Shown here: one piece after another, positions 9,001 to 24,000 of the stretch
Layout: every line of letters begins with the position of its first letter
Numbering within the stretch: the first letter of the stretch is position 1
Virus record (IMG/VR): IMGVR_UViG_3300020470_000113
Location: 1-32,019 of that record
Length of the DNA: 32,019 bases
Reading direction: 5' to 3' (one strand)
Source: a virus
The notes under the pieces: model-generated
What the model saw: the letters and a program-made list of their open reading frames with translations, nothing else
Told to the model about the DNA's origin: nothing
The model's database searches: none
Translations under genes and position numbers: made by a program

Positions 9001-12000
9001 TGCTTCCTGATTCCACTCAAGTCTTCCAGCTGGTTGCCATACGTCATAGTTGTCCCAAACACTATCAGTACCAACAAGATACATGATACTCTTAATGTAT
9101 TCTCTACATCTGGTTAGAGCAAATAGGATCTGAGATCTAACAACATCTTGGAATGCAATGAAATTACCTTCACCATCAAACCAGTCTTGTGTCATTCTGA
9201 ATGATCCAGCATTACCACCTGTAATCAAGTCATAACGGACTGCCTTAAGGACATCATTACAGAAGTCAATAGTTAAGTTAGTAGATGGGTAACTTGCTAG
9301 TGTATCTGAGAATGCTCTTCCAGCAATTGCTTGCTGATTGAAGAGAATCATGTTAGCGATAATCTTATTATTATATGTGCCAGCACCTAGAGTGGTTGAC
9401 ATACTATCGAATAATGTATCGATAGCAGACTGGACGTTATAACATGTACCTGACTGGTATACGGTATTGGTATATGCAGATGGGAATGTCTTAGTTACAC
9501 TGTTAACAAGATAGTTTTGATTGTTATTTGCTGCTTGAGATATAGTGTTGATGTATATGTCAGCAAGTGTATTAATTGCAGAAGCAGTTTCATTACATGT
9601 GCCAACCCAGTTACCATTAGCATCTTGACCACCACCAGATACATCGTATGTAATTGTTAGATCTCTAGCAACTACATCTGGAGTGTACTTGACGGGCCAT
9701 ACAGTTGGTAGTGTGTAACTTCTGTTTGCAATATTACTTGGGTTAGTAAATGCATCAGTTGCAAAGTTAACAAGAGTAGTAAGTTCGTTTTCTACATTTA
9801 GAGATTCATTTCCAGTGTATGCAGGATCAACTAGACGTGATCTATAGTAATCTAGATCAGATCTTGTAGGCCATGCCCATGACTTAACATGCTGTACTGG
9901 TAGTTTCTGACCATCAGCATAGTCTGTAACACGTGGATATGTGTGGTTAGTCTGGTTGCTATCCTGTGAGCATGTAAAGGTTAATGAATTGCTATCAATG
10001 ATAACAGCATCATCAGTACCAAGAGTATGATTTGCAACAGTTAGAGTTAACTGACCACTTGTAGGCTCATAGTATGCGTCTGTAGGTGTTAATTGTGTAC
10101 CATCATTGGCAACAGTAATACAGTTGGATAGAGCAGATACGAAAGTATGTCTATAATTACCACCCTGTATTAACGCACCAGCATTAGCACTTACAAATGT
10201 ATGCTGATATGTATTTCCAGCTGGTGACTTACCAACGTTAATAGTAATAGTGCCGTCTTGTTTCTTAAGACCCTTCTTCTTAGCAGATACGAATGTATGA
10301 GTACCAAGGAATGTAGAAGGAATCATATTGAATCCTAATACACCAACATCGAATGTTGAGGTAGATACATTATGTACTGGTAACCACTGGTTACTTGCAT
10401 GATCAGTAGGTCTTGGATATGTGTGAGGAGTTTCATCCTTATCCAGATCACATGTAAATGCCAATGAGAAGTCATCAAACATTACATAATCATTTGCCTT
10501 AACAACTCCATTAGTATCAGCAGATACGAATGTGTGACGATAACTACCACCACCTATTACAGCACCAGCAAGAGCACTTACGAATGTATGATCGTATAGA
10601 TCAGCAGTAGCAGCAACATCTACATCAACAGTAATCTTACCAGACTGTCTATGTAAACCGTTATGCTTCGCATCAGCAAATGTATGTGTGTAGTTACCAC
10701 CAACGGTAACACCGTTTGTAGCAGCAGAGTGGAATGTATGAGTATACTCACCACCAACAGTAACAATAGATCTCTGGACGTTAGATGCGTTAGCAGAAAC
10801 AAATGTATGGACTGTTGTATTTGTAGAAGGAATGTCTGTTAATACTTGGACATCGAATAGATCACAATTAACATTAGAGATCTTCAACCATCTTCCACTT
10901 GAAGGATCAGTAGATCTTGGATATGAATGATTAGTAACGTTGTTATCCTTACCACATGTGAAGGTTAATGAATTGTCTGCAATCTTAACATACTCACCGT
11001 TAATGAATCCATTGCCCACTAGGATACCGTTTGCAGTAGCAGACTGGAATACATGAGCAGTAGTATCTGTGATAGCACCTTGACCACCGTTAACGTTAAC
11101 AGTAATTGTTGTGCCAGATACAGCAGTGATGTCTAACTCTTGATTATATGCATAATCAGCACCAGATGTTGTGGCAGCACCAGCAGCACGTGGATATGTC
11201 TTAGTAGTTACGTTTCCATCTCCACCATAATCACAAGTGAATGTTAGTGAGTTAGGTAACAATCTGATAGTATCATCAGTAGTCAGAGTATGTGCTCCGA
11301 TTGTTAATTCTAAAGTACCAGATGTTGGGTTGTATGCAGCACCCGTAGCAGTCTTCTTATCTTTAGGTACAGAGAGTGTCATGAATCCAGTAGCAGGATT
11401 GTATGATGCAGTCTCTGTGGAGTATGTGTTATTAGCGTTTTGGAATACGTGAGTTGTAGTGTTAGAAGATGTACCAACATCAACTGTAATACCATCAGCA
11501 GTAACAGCAGTAATCTCAACTCTATTATTATATGCAGGGTCATTGCCTGTAGCACCACCCCATCCTGTAGGACGTGGATACCAGTGATCAGAATTTTGTG
11601 AATCTTGATCACAACGGAAGACCATTGATTTGTTTGCAATCTTAACGTAGTTACCAACCTTAAGTTGATGGGTACCGATGGTCATTGTTAGAAGACCAGT
11701 ATTAGGTACGTAAGATGCAGCACTTACTCCATAACCTTTAGCATGTGATTCTCCAACATCAAGTTTGATTGTTGAATTCTCCATCATGATGCCACCATCA
11801 GCAGCACTTACAAATGTGTGTGCATAAGATCCACCACCCTTAACTACACCTCTAATAATTGCACCTGTTGCAGCAGATTGGAAGTTATGAGTTGTTGTGT
11901 TAGATGATGTACCAACGTTAACTGAGAAGGAATTAGCATCAACATAAGTAACACTTAACCATGCATTATTAGATGCAGGATCTTGCTTTCTAGGATATGC

Positions 12001-15000
12001 ATGATCGCTTCCAAAACTATCTTGCTGACATCTGAATACGATAGACTCATCCTTAATTTGAATCTTATCTCCAGTAACAAATGGATGACCAGCAACTGTC
12101 AATACCAACTCACCAGATCCAGGTGTGAATGTTGCACCTGTAGGTGTGAATGCATTTACAGATCTTACAAATGTATGCTGAGAAGTATTAGAAGAAATAC
12201 CAACATTAACTACAACGCTATCAGCAGTAACTGATTGAATTGGAATAGAAGTATCATAATATGGATCATCAGCAGTAGCACCACCTTGACCATTTGCACG
12301 AGGATAGAAGTGCTCAGTTGCGTTATTATCTAAAAGACACTTGAATACTAATGACTGATTTTCAATCCACAATGATTCATGTGCAACCTTAAGTCCATTA
12401 GGAGCAGCAGTTACAAATGTATGTGCATATCCACCACCAGAAATTACAGCACCAGCAGCAGTACCACCAGCCCAGTTGTGTGTAGTTTCATCAGTGATTG
12501 CTCCCTGATTTCCGTTAACGTTAACTGTGATTGTTGTAGCAGTCTTAGCAGTAATTGGTAGGGCAGTATCATATGCATAGTCCTTACCATTTGCGGTAGA
12601 AGCACCAGATGATCTTGGATATGTCTTCTGAGTTGTGTTACCATCACCATTGTAATCACAAGTGAATGTTAATGAATTAGGTTTGATCTTAATGCTATCA
12701 CCAACATCTAATGTATGAGATCCAATGGTAAGTTCCATGTTACCTGATGTTGGATTATAATTAGCAGCCGTTACGTTATGTGTAGACTGAGGTGAAGTAC
12801 CTACATTGACTTTAAATGTATCATAAGTGACATCACTGATTGGCATCCACTGATTAAACTGAGGATCAGTTGTTCTAGGATAAGTCTTAGTGGATGTATT
12901 TCCATCCATTCCACAAGTGAATGATAATGAATCTTGAGCAATCTTAACTCTGTCACCAATAGTGAATCCATGAGCAGGAATTGTTACAAGTAAAGTACCA
13001 GCAATAGGATCGTAATCTGCATTAGTAATAGTATGAGTGGATCCACCTTTATAACCATGTGGTCCAATCTTGAGTGTCATATCACCTGTAGTAGGCTCAT
13101 ATGTTGCATCAGAAACAAGATAATTAGCACGAGTTGTAGTACCGATCTGGACGTTAAAGTTGTTACCAGCAACACCAGATACTTCTAACCACTTATCATA
13201 TGCAGGATCAATTCCTTCACGAGGATAAGAATGATTAGTAGCATTGCCATCCATATCACAAGACATTGTGAGTGAGTTTGGCTTCAACTTAATTCTATTA
13301 CCATTACTGAATGGATTATTCAATACTGTTAATGTTAATACACCAGTCTCGGCATTATATGTTGCACCAGATGCTGTGTATTCTGCATGTCCTACATCCT
13401 TAATTTCTATAGAATGATCGTATGCTCTATCTCTCTTATGAGTTACACCACCACCAACAGCAGAAACAAATGTATGACTGAATGATCCACCTTTTCTGAT
13501 TGTACCTCTTAAGATTGAATTAACCTTAGCAGTTACAAATGTATGTGTGGAAGTATTTGTAGAAGGTACCTTATCAAGTACTTGGACTCTAAATGTATCT
13601 TGAGTTACATTAGAAATTGTTAACCACTTACCAGATGCAGGATCACCATGTCTAGGATAAGCATGCTCAGTTGCATGGTCATCTTTAGCACATGTGAAGA
13701 TCAATGCATTATCTTCAATCAATACTTGCTCACCATCTAACATTCCATGATCAGGAATTGTGATGGTCATAACACCAGATGCACCACTATAAGTTACATT
13801 GGTTGGTGTCTTACCTACAGCAGGTTTGAAGATATGAGCATGATTAGAAGATCCACTAGGTGAAGAATTAACGTTAACAGTTATAGTGCTATCATCAACA
13901 GCAGTAACATTAACAGCATCACGGAATGCAGGATCGTCAGCAGTTGCACCACCAACACCATTTGCTCTTGGATATGTGTGGTCAGATCCATGACCATCTT
14001 GAGCACATGTAAATGTCATTGAGTACTCATTGATATAGATGCTATCGTTAACTTCTATACCATGATCAGGACCAACAGTAATTACCATATTACCGTTAGA
14101 AGCATTATATTCTACATTCTGAGGATCAAAACTTACAAATTCAGACTTACCAACAAAGATGTCAATAGTGTTTTCAGTTGCATTCTCTACAGGCTTCCAC
14201 TTACCACTAATAGGATCAGAAGATCTTGGATATGTCTTAGTTGATGTATTACCATCCATTGTGCAATTCAATGACAATGCATTGTCTGCAATCTTAATAA
14301 GAGATCCATTATCCATTCCATGATTAGTAATAGTAAGAGTTAGATAACCTGTCTCACCATTGAAATCTGCACCTGTAGGTGTGAATGAATCAATAGTTGT
14401 TCTTGGATAAGCATGTTGTGATCCATTCTGATCCATATCACATGTAAATGTGACAGCACCATCAGCAAGTTTTACATGCTGACCTTGCTTCAATGAATGA
14501 GGACCAATATTAAGCTCAAGATGTCCTGTGTAAGGATCATAAGAAGCATCAGTAGGTGTGAATTGTGAAGCAGCAGTTGTGCCAACATTAAGCTCAAATG
14601 TATCTTGAGTTACGTTTTCAATTTGTATCCACTTACCACTGATAGGATCTGTACCTCTAGGATATGCATGATCGGATGAATTATCATCCATTGTGCAATT
14701 CATATGAAGAGCATAATCATCTAACTTGATGAAGTCACCATTAGAGAATCCATGCTTACTAACTGTTAGTGCCAATACACCTGTTGAAGGAGTATAAGTT
14801 GCTCCACTTGGAGTATGTCTTGTTACACCATCATCAATAATTCTTAGAGACTCATTGTATGCAGGATCAGTAATTCTAGGATATGTGTGCTCAGTAGAAT
14901 TACCATCTTTAGAGCATGTGAATGTTAGAGAATTAGCAGCAATCTTAATGCTATCGTTACCCTTCATCATTGTTGCAACAGTAATACTCTTAGGTACTGC

Positions 15001-18000
15001 TGATACAAATGTATGAGTAGAAGTGTTAGAAGAAGGTATGTTGAATAATACTTGAACGTCAAATGTATCTTCAGTGACGTTACTTACCTTCATCCACTCA
15101 TCACTGAATGGATCATTCTTTCTAGGATAAGAGTGATTAGTTTGGTTACTATCCTGTGTGCAGGTCATAGTAACAAATCCATCTTGTACCTTAATTCTGC
15201 CACCATTCTGTAGACCATGCTTCGCAGAAGTAATGGTCATAACACCTGTAGTTGGATTGTATGCAACGTTGGTTGGTGTTAGTTGTGCAGGAGCAACAAA
15301 CTTATGACTGTAGTTACCACCAGTTACAACTTGTGCCCTGGTAATACCATTAGGAGTTGCAGACTTGAAGGTATGTAATGTTGTATTTGTAGATGGAATA
15401 TTCTCTAATACTTGGACATCAAATGTGTCATCTGTGCAATTAGAAATTGTTATCCACTTACCACTTACAGGGTCACTGCTTCTTGGATAAGCATGGTCGG
15501 ATCCATTACTATCTTGTAAGCATGTGAATACAAGTGAATTGTTATTGATCTTAATGCTCTCTCCATCATGGAATCCATGATTAGGAACTGTGATCGTCAT
15601 AACACCTGTAGCTGGTAGATAGTTTGCATCAGTAGCAGTATAAGTTTCAGTACCAGGAATGAAGGTATGAGCATACTGACCACCAGCAACTAATGCACCA
15701 CTTACTGCACTCTGGAATGTGTGAGTTGTTGGGTTAGTAATTTGTCCATTACCAACGTCAAGAGTAACAGTACCATTTTGTCTGTGTAATGAATTAGATA
15801 CAACAGAAACGAATGTATGATCGTATACATCATTAACAGCAGACTTACCAACTTGGACAGAGAATCCAGTAGGACTTACATTACGGATTGGTAACCACTG
15901 TCTGTATGTTGGGTCAGATCTTCTTGGATAAGTATGGTTTGATTGATTGTTATCCTTACTGCAAGTAAATGTAATTGCATTCTCATCAAATCTTACAAAG
16001 TCACGTGCATGATAAATTGCACCTGTAGCAATATTATTGCAAACGTGAGTTGTAGTATTAGAGATAGGTGAGTCACCATAAAGATTACCAACCTGTAGAT
16101 CGTATGTGTTACTACCGATATTGAATGCCTTTAACCACTTACCAGAAACAGGATCAGAAGGTCTTGGATATAAGTGATCAGTTGCCTGACTATCTTTATC
16201 ACATCTGAATGTTAAGACGCTATCTCTGATCATCATCATGTCACCATTCTTCACGCTGTGACCATTCTGAGTTAACCTTAATATACCTGTAGTAGGATAG
16301 AAGGTGCACATTGTAGGTGTAAGCTCATTAGGTCCTAAGAAACTATTAGCAACCGTAATTTGCATACTACCCTCAGTTGGGTTGTATGTAATATCAGTAG
16401 GTGTATGATTGGTTTCACCAATTTCCCATACAGGAATATTACTATCGTAGAAGTGATCCTTCTTATGAGTTATGCAGTTATTAGTTGCAGATAAGAAGTT
16501 ATGAGCTGTAACATGAGTAGAAGGTATTACATCAAGTACTTCAACGTTGAAACTATTAGCAGTCGTATCTTGTATCTGTACCCACTTACCAGCAACAGGG
16601 TCTGTTGCTCTTGGATATAGATGAGCAGAAACAATAATACCAGTTACACATTCTGAATCAGCAGAGATAAAGTTATGAGTACTTGTATCTGTGATAGCAC
16701 CTTGACCACCATTGAAGTTAACAAATACGCTGTCAGCAGATACTGAATCAATTGGTAAGTATGTATTATATGCATAATCCTTACCGTTTGAAGTTGCAGC
16801 ACCTGTTGCACGAGGATATTTCTTCTGAGTTGTATAACCATCACCATTAAAGTCACATGTAAATGTGAGAGACTCAGGTGAAATCTGAATCATATCATTG
16901 GTGGTTAAACCATGATATAAACCAAGAGTTAATTCTGCTACACCTGTTGTAGGATTGTAATCTATAGCAGTAGGAGTATGTCTTGAAATATCTTTCTTAC
17001 AGCTGAATGATAGAGACTCATCAGCAATCTTCACATATGAATATGGTAAGAATCCATGGTTAGCAACATGGAATGTAAGATGACCTGTATTAGGATCATA
17101 ATCTACATGAGATGGAGTATGAGTAGTAACAGCAGATCTAGGATATGTGTGGTTGCTTGAATTGCCATCAGCAGCACATCTGAATGTTAATCCATCATCC
17201 TTAATTCTTACACTATCACCAGCATGTCTAACACAGTTAGCTACAGATGTTGAATAGGTATGATCATAAATTCCACCAGTTATAATAGCTGCTCTATGGA
17301 CACAATTAGGTGTGCAACCAACAAATGTGTGTAGAGTTGTATTACTCTGAGGAATGTCCACTAGTACTTGGACATCAAAGCTTTGTGTAGTTACGTTAGT
17401 AACTTCAAACCAATTATCTGAGAATGGATCAGAAGGTCTTGGATAGGTATGTACTGTAGCATGATTATCAAAACCACAAGTAAATTTCAAGGAGTTATTA
17501 TCAATCTTGATCCTATCTCCATTTTCAAATCCATGACCATCGATAGTTAGATTAAGAATACCTGTTGTTGGATTGTATACAGCACTTTCTGGAGTAAATC
17601 CTACATGTGGTATAAAGGTATGATCTGTAGTATCAGAAGATTGACCAACATCAAGAGTTATAGTTCCATCCTTCTTAGTAATTCCACCAACTGTTCCTTG
17701 GACAAATGTATGAGCAGTAGTGTTGGTTGAAGGAGCATAACTTAATACTTGGACATCAAATGTGTAAGTACTTACATTAGATACTGCCAACCATCTATTT
17801 GCATATGGGTCAGTTGCTCTAGGATATGGATGATTAGATCCATTGTTATCTTCTAAGCAAGTGAATGTTACAGCACCCTCTTTAAACTTAACTTCATCAC
17901 CATTACTCAATCCATGAGCAGCATCAGTGGTGATACTCATAATACCTGTTGTAGGATTATATGATGTACCTGTAGTTGCAGTTAAAGGTGATCCATCATG

Positions 18001-21000
18001 AATGATTGGACATGGCTTGTTATAGAATGGGTCAGCACCACCGTTACCAGAGAAGTTAGATCCTGAAGATCTAGGATATGGGTGTAGTGACTGATGAGCA
18101 TCTAAGAAACAAGTAAATGTTAGAGACTCTTTTGCAAATCTTATGCTCTGACCATTACGAAGATTGTGATCACCAATAGTGATCTTCATGTGTCCTGTTA
18201 CAGGAGTAAATTCAGCAGCAGTAACTAAGAATGGAATTTCAGGTGTGCGTCCAACAAAGACATCAAACTCATCTTTAGATACATTCCTAATATCCATCCA
18301 CTTATCACTCATTGGATCAGTAGAACGAGGATATGCATGGACTGTAGCATTGTTGTCCATTGAGCAAGTGAAACTTACTCCACCATCAGCAACCTTAACG
18401 AAGTCTCCAGCAGAGAATCCGTGGTCAGCAATCCTCAATCTCATTAATCCCTTCTTACCATCATATGATGCAGTGGATATACTATGAACTGAAGACTGAC
18501 GAAGAGTTGTTTTTCTATCTGTTGTTAATACTAACTTACCATCAGCAGGAGTAAATGTAGCACCACTTACATCATATTGTTGCTCAGGTGTCTTACCTAC
18601 GTTAACAACAATAGTGTCATTGGTAACTCCAACAATAGGTGTTGGCTCATTGTGTATTGGGTCAACGTGACGAGGATATGCATGGACAGAAGCATGATCA
18701 TCCATTGCACAAGTAAATGCTAATGATTGAGATGCAATCTTAATGTTAGTACCTACTGCCAAACCATGACCAGATCCAACTGTCAATTCTAATTGACCAG
18801 TAGTAGAGTTAAATGTAGCAGCAGTTGGATTCCAACCTACAGTTGGAGACTCTCCAACATTAACAGTAAATGTGCCACCAGGAATATCAGATTCAACAAC
18901 ATCTAACCACTTACCACTGCAAGGATCAGTAGATCTTGGATATACATGCTCACTATAATAGTTGTCCATGGAGCATGTGAATGTCATGGAGTTATCAAAG
19001 ATTTGTATCTGCTCACCCTTAGTGATCTTATGACCAGGAACTGTCAGAGTAAGTAGACCCTTAGTAGCAACATATTCTGCATGAGATGCAACGTGCATAT
19101 CTGCACCAACAAATCTATGTTGACCGATATCTAATTCTAATTCACCATCATTCTGATTATAAGTTGCATCAGATACGTTATATTCAATCTTAGGTGTCTG
19201 ACCAACGTTAACAGTGAAACTATTTGTAGTTACTGCTTCTACTAACATCCAAGCATCACCAGCAGGATCCTTTGCTCTAGGATATCCATGCTTAGTAGAA
19301 TGATTATCTTGAGCACAAGTGAATATTATAGATCCATTCTTGATTTGTATTTGATCACCAGTTTGGAATCCATGTGCAGCAGACTGACATACTAATAATC
19401 CAGTATCAGGATCATATGTAGCATCAGATATAGTATGCATTGTAGAGTCAGTCATACCATGGTTAGGTAGAGTGATTGACATACTACCATTTTCAGGATT
19501 GTATGATGCATCCTCTACAGTATGAGCTGTTGCTCCAACTGCGATAACTTCTACAGCAGCATTACCAGCTGGGTCACCAGATCTAGGATAAGAATGAGTT
19601 GAAGCATTATTATCTTGATCACATGTAAAGTTTATAGAGTTAGTTGCAAGTGATAAGAAAGTACCAACAGTATGATTATGTGATCCAATATTGATCACCA
19701 TATCTCCATTACTACTATCATAAGCAGCATGTGAAATATCATATGCAATCTTAGGTGCAGGACCAACATTAACTGTAAAGGTGTTAATAGCAGCAGACTC
19801 ACCAGCAACTAGAGATCCACCACCAATAGCATATCCAGCGAAGTTAGAAGAAGCGAATATTCCACCGCCACCTGTCAAACCAGTATAGTTTGCACCAGGA
19901 GTTGTTGCTTCACCAACAGGTGTGCCATCAATCCAAAGTTTTACTCTACCACTACCAGTACCTAAGTTACCACCAATACGAATCTCCCATACTAATTCAT
20001 GGTCACCATCATCAAAGTATGTTGATAAGTTACTGATTTGTAAGTCAAGCATTGCAAGACCATTATCATTATGGTTTGCACCACCACTGTAACTATTGGT
20101 ACCATCACCAGCACGGAGTCTTAAATATGTGCCATTATCTCTAATACCAAACCATGTTCCTGAAGTAGAATCACCTGCTTCAAATAAACAACAATCTATT
20201 GGGTTAGAAGGTAGTTTTGTAACACAACGGAATACTGCATCTTCATCAGTTACAATTCCAGTGCCACTATCAGTTGTAGAAATCTTATCTTCACCAGCAA
20301 TGAATGATCTAGTTACAAGACTATTAGGTTGTCCAACAATAATACCTGTATCAGCAATAGAATTGAATAGTGAATTATTAGGTCTTGGGACAGCATCATA
20401 GAATCTTTGATCAACATTATGACCAGCAGCATTAGTAATAACCTGACCCTTCATGGCACGAATGGCATATTCTTTTGCCTTATTCATGATCCAGATGGTC
20501 TCAGTAGATTGAGCAGCAACGTGATCTAAAGCACCATTATAGGTTGTATAGAATTCAGCAGCATACTGCATCCAGTTGTTACCACCATACTTAAGGTTAA
20601 ACGCTAATGATCTAAGAATATCAGTAACGTCATGGACACAGTTAGCTGGACCTCCAGGAATTAGGAGATTCGGGAATTGTACAAGTCCCGCAGCAACCGC
20701 TTGCTCCGCAATATAGCGTATATTTCCATCAATAGCATCTCCACATTTTTGATACATCACTTCACGTGGGTTTTGCTCATATGATTGTACTGGTGTTGTT
20801 TGTAAATCAGTACCTTCAATGTAGTCTCTACCGAATGCATTACGCATGGTAAGAGTCATGATATCTCTTAATATCTTAACTACAGTTATAGATGCTTCCC
20901 ACTCACCCTCAATATGCTTAAGGGAATTATTTTCTGTCTCAACATATAATGCAGCAGCATCATATGTCTTCTCGTTACAATCAAAGCGAAGGTCATGAAC

Positions 21001-24000
21001 CGCTGCCTCGATCATATCAAGTACGTCATCCTCACAGTTAACTGGACCTCCAGGAATCTGTAGATTTTCATACTTAGACAAGTCATTCATAATTGCTACG
21101 CATTCTTTAGCAATTATTCTTCTATTATTCCAAATAACATCAGCAGCGTCAAGGTATCTGTCGTTAGAGTTTCTACCAGTTGGACCTTGAGGATATGCTT
21201 CAGTATCAAGTACTATATTCTCATCTCTATATGCTGCTCTTGCAGTGTATAAAGGACTATAATATTCTTCCTGAATATATGAAGGAGCAATAGCACCTAA
21301 CTCAGAAGCAGCTTCACCTGAAGATAACAATAAGTTGTTGATTGCCTTTAAGCAAAGAAGTTTAGTATGCTCAAATGCATCAAGCATTGGATTAAGCTCA
21401 GATTCAACATGAATCACATTTTGCTGACTATCAAGATACTTATCAATAACTGCTTCAGTCTGATATGTGCCACCTGTAGCAAGGTCAGCAATTACAGCAG
21501 GAAGTATAAAGTCCTTGATATCTCTTTCACAATATGGCTGACCATATCCAGGCATCTCTAGGAAGTCATATACGGTGCCATCGATATCTTTCTCATACTT
21601 ATTCTGAATAAATCCAGCAACCTCTTCTGCGATATAATCTCTATTCTTCCAAAGTTGATAACCACCTTCTCTGAATCTCTGATCCATAGGAGCAACAACC
21701 TTAAGTAAATTACTACCTAAGAGGTTAATCTCATCAGTTGTATTAGATGAAGCAGGTGATGCAAAATTATTAGGTATTCTCAACCTAGTACTATATTCTC
21801 CATTAAGATCAGTAGATGTGGTTGTAACAACATCTATACAGATCTTGAATACTTCATTCCATGTATAGAGAGATTGTAGAATCTCAGCAGCGATGTGATC
21901 TAACTTACCACTAGCAGTTAAGTAAGTTCTTGCTGTGTAGATTGTATGGAAGTCTCCACCTTCTTGAAGGTCTTTAATAAGTGCTCCAAGGATGTAATCC
22001 TTTGTATCTCTTATACAAAGGTTAGTACCACCATATACATTATTGCCAGGATCATCACCACGAATAGTAAAGTCTGGGAATGCAACCTTCATTCTACCGA
22101 CTGCTTCTTCAGCAATCCAAGCAGCGTTAAGGTCGATAATTTCAGCACATCTCTTCTGCTCTGCTCTACCAGTATCAACGTCTTCTACAATAATATCTCT
22201 TTCTGCATAATCAATAGACTTGGCAGTTGCAGATGAAGAATTCTGACCACAGAATGTAGCATAGGTATCAGTAGTTGAGCATACAAATGGTGCTTCACCA
22301 TTTAGACCAAATACAATCTTTTCATCAGTATAATCAAGTGTATTAGGTGAAGTGAAGTTTGCTTGACGATCACCTACTCCTTTTTTAATTACGAAATTAT
22401 CAATATGACCAGCCCAACTATTTGCTAAGTTAAAGTCTGCTCCAATATATGCACCACCATATAGGTAATCATTAGTGTCAACGTAGTTAGATCCAACTTG
22501 TGATCCATTTACATATGCCTGAGTAACACCACTTGTCCTACAGACTGAAATATGATACCAAGTACCTGTGGTAGCAAATACATCTGTACTAAGGATAGTA
22601 TTGGTCGTGCCGTTATATACCTTTAATTTCTGTCCATCCATCAAGATATTCAAACCTTGAGCAGCAGTTAGTCTTCTGAAGTCTACAAGTACTTGTGTGC
22701 CGACATTAGAAGCAGGACGGATCCAACCTTCAATTGTGAAGTCTCCAAGTCCAAATTCAAAGTCTTTACTCTCTGTAGCAACTATATGACCGTTAGTTGG
22801 AATATAGATGGATTTTTCTCCTTCTAATTCAGCTTTCTTGATTATTACACTTTGAGAGCAATTTGTGTTTGTGAGAGTTGAGTTAGTAAGATATTCTCCA
22901 TTTTGGAAGGTACCAGTAATTGGTCCTGCAAATAACCACTTAAGACCAGAATTAACTCCAACTGCACTGAATACTGCACCAGAAGTGATACCTTTGATTT
23001 GATCGTTAGTTATGAATAATCCAGTTGACTTATCCTTATATGCAAGTTTTGTAGTCCTTACAGTCTCATTAGCAACGAATGTGCCGTCAGAAACAAGTGC
23101 AAGAGCATTAACGTTGGTTAGGTTACCAGCAGTCATTGCAGTTGTTGCAATACCACTTAGAGTGTCAATATAAGATTTAACGTTAGCACAGTTGTTAACA
23201 TCCTGATTATTACCAGATGCATAGTTTGCATCGTAAGTATTAGCAGGAGCAACACCACCAGAGTAAGTAGTGGGATCATTAAGGTTATAACCAGGAGTAT
23301 TGAGTTCCTTCCAATACATTAGGTTATTGATCGCTGAATACATCAACGTCCTTGCAGAGTTAAATGCCCAAACTGCTTCTGCTTCTTCACCAACAATACC
23401 GTTAGTTAGAGGGACACCAGCATCATCGAAGAATTTTTTAGTAAATTCAACGGTATTATAGTTACCACCAGATCCTACATCTTCAGCAATAGCATCGATG
23501 AAGTATCCAAGGTCACGACGACATTTCTCTTGATGAGGTGAATATGTACCTTCTTGCTCATCAGGTAGCTCAGTTAGAGAAGAAATATTTAATGCTTCGT
23601 CGATGAACTCCCAGAGTGTTGAAAGTGCCGATTGTACATCTGAGCAGTTCTCAGAATCAGTATTAGAGGTATTAGAGCCAGCAGTTCCATAAGGATCATT
23701 AGGTGATGGGTCAGCAGTAATTGTAAGGTCTTGATACGCAACCCAAGAGTCACCAGAGTTTACAGCATTAATTGTGCCTGAATAACCGTTAGCAAGAGCA
23801 ACTAAACAACGATCTTTAGCCTTTTCGTATGCAAAGCGAGTTTCGGCCGCTTGGGCATTAACGTAGGTTAAATTACCGTTACTATCGAAGAATTGTTGGA
23901 TAAACTTACGAGCATAACGATTACCACCTGCATACATGTCAATAGTGATTGCATCGATGAATAATCCGATATCTCTCTTACATTTGTCATCTGAAGGAAT

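Noticed and set aside
9890-19760. CRISPR-like or satellite DNA repeat
   Set aside because: Repeats are in-frame protein units of variable length and spacing, with DNA divergence concentrated at third positions by eye; there are no short identical repeats with unique spacers.
9890-19760. Zinc-finger reading of the FTC cysteines
   Set aside because: There is only one conserved cysteine per unit and no C-x2-C pair, so a zinc ribbon within a unit is not supported.
22375-22392. Programmed frameshift at an A-run in the giant gene
   Set aside because: The run of six A residues codes for lysines inside LamG domain 2, and the family signature continues in the same frame on both sides.
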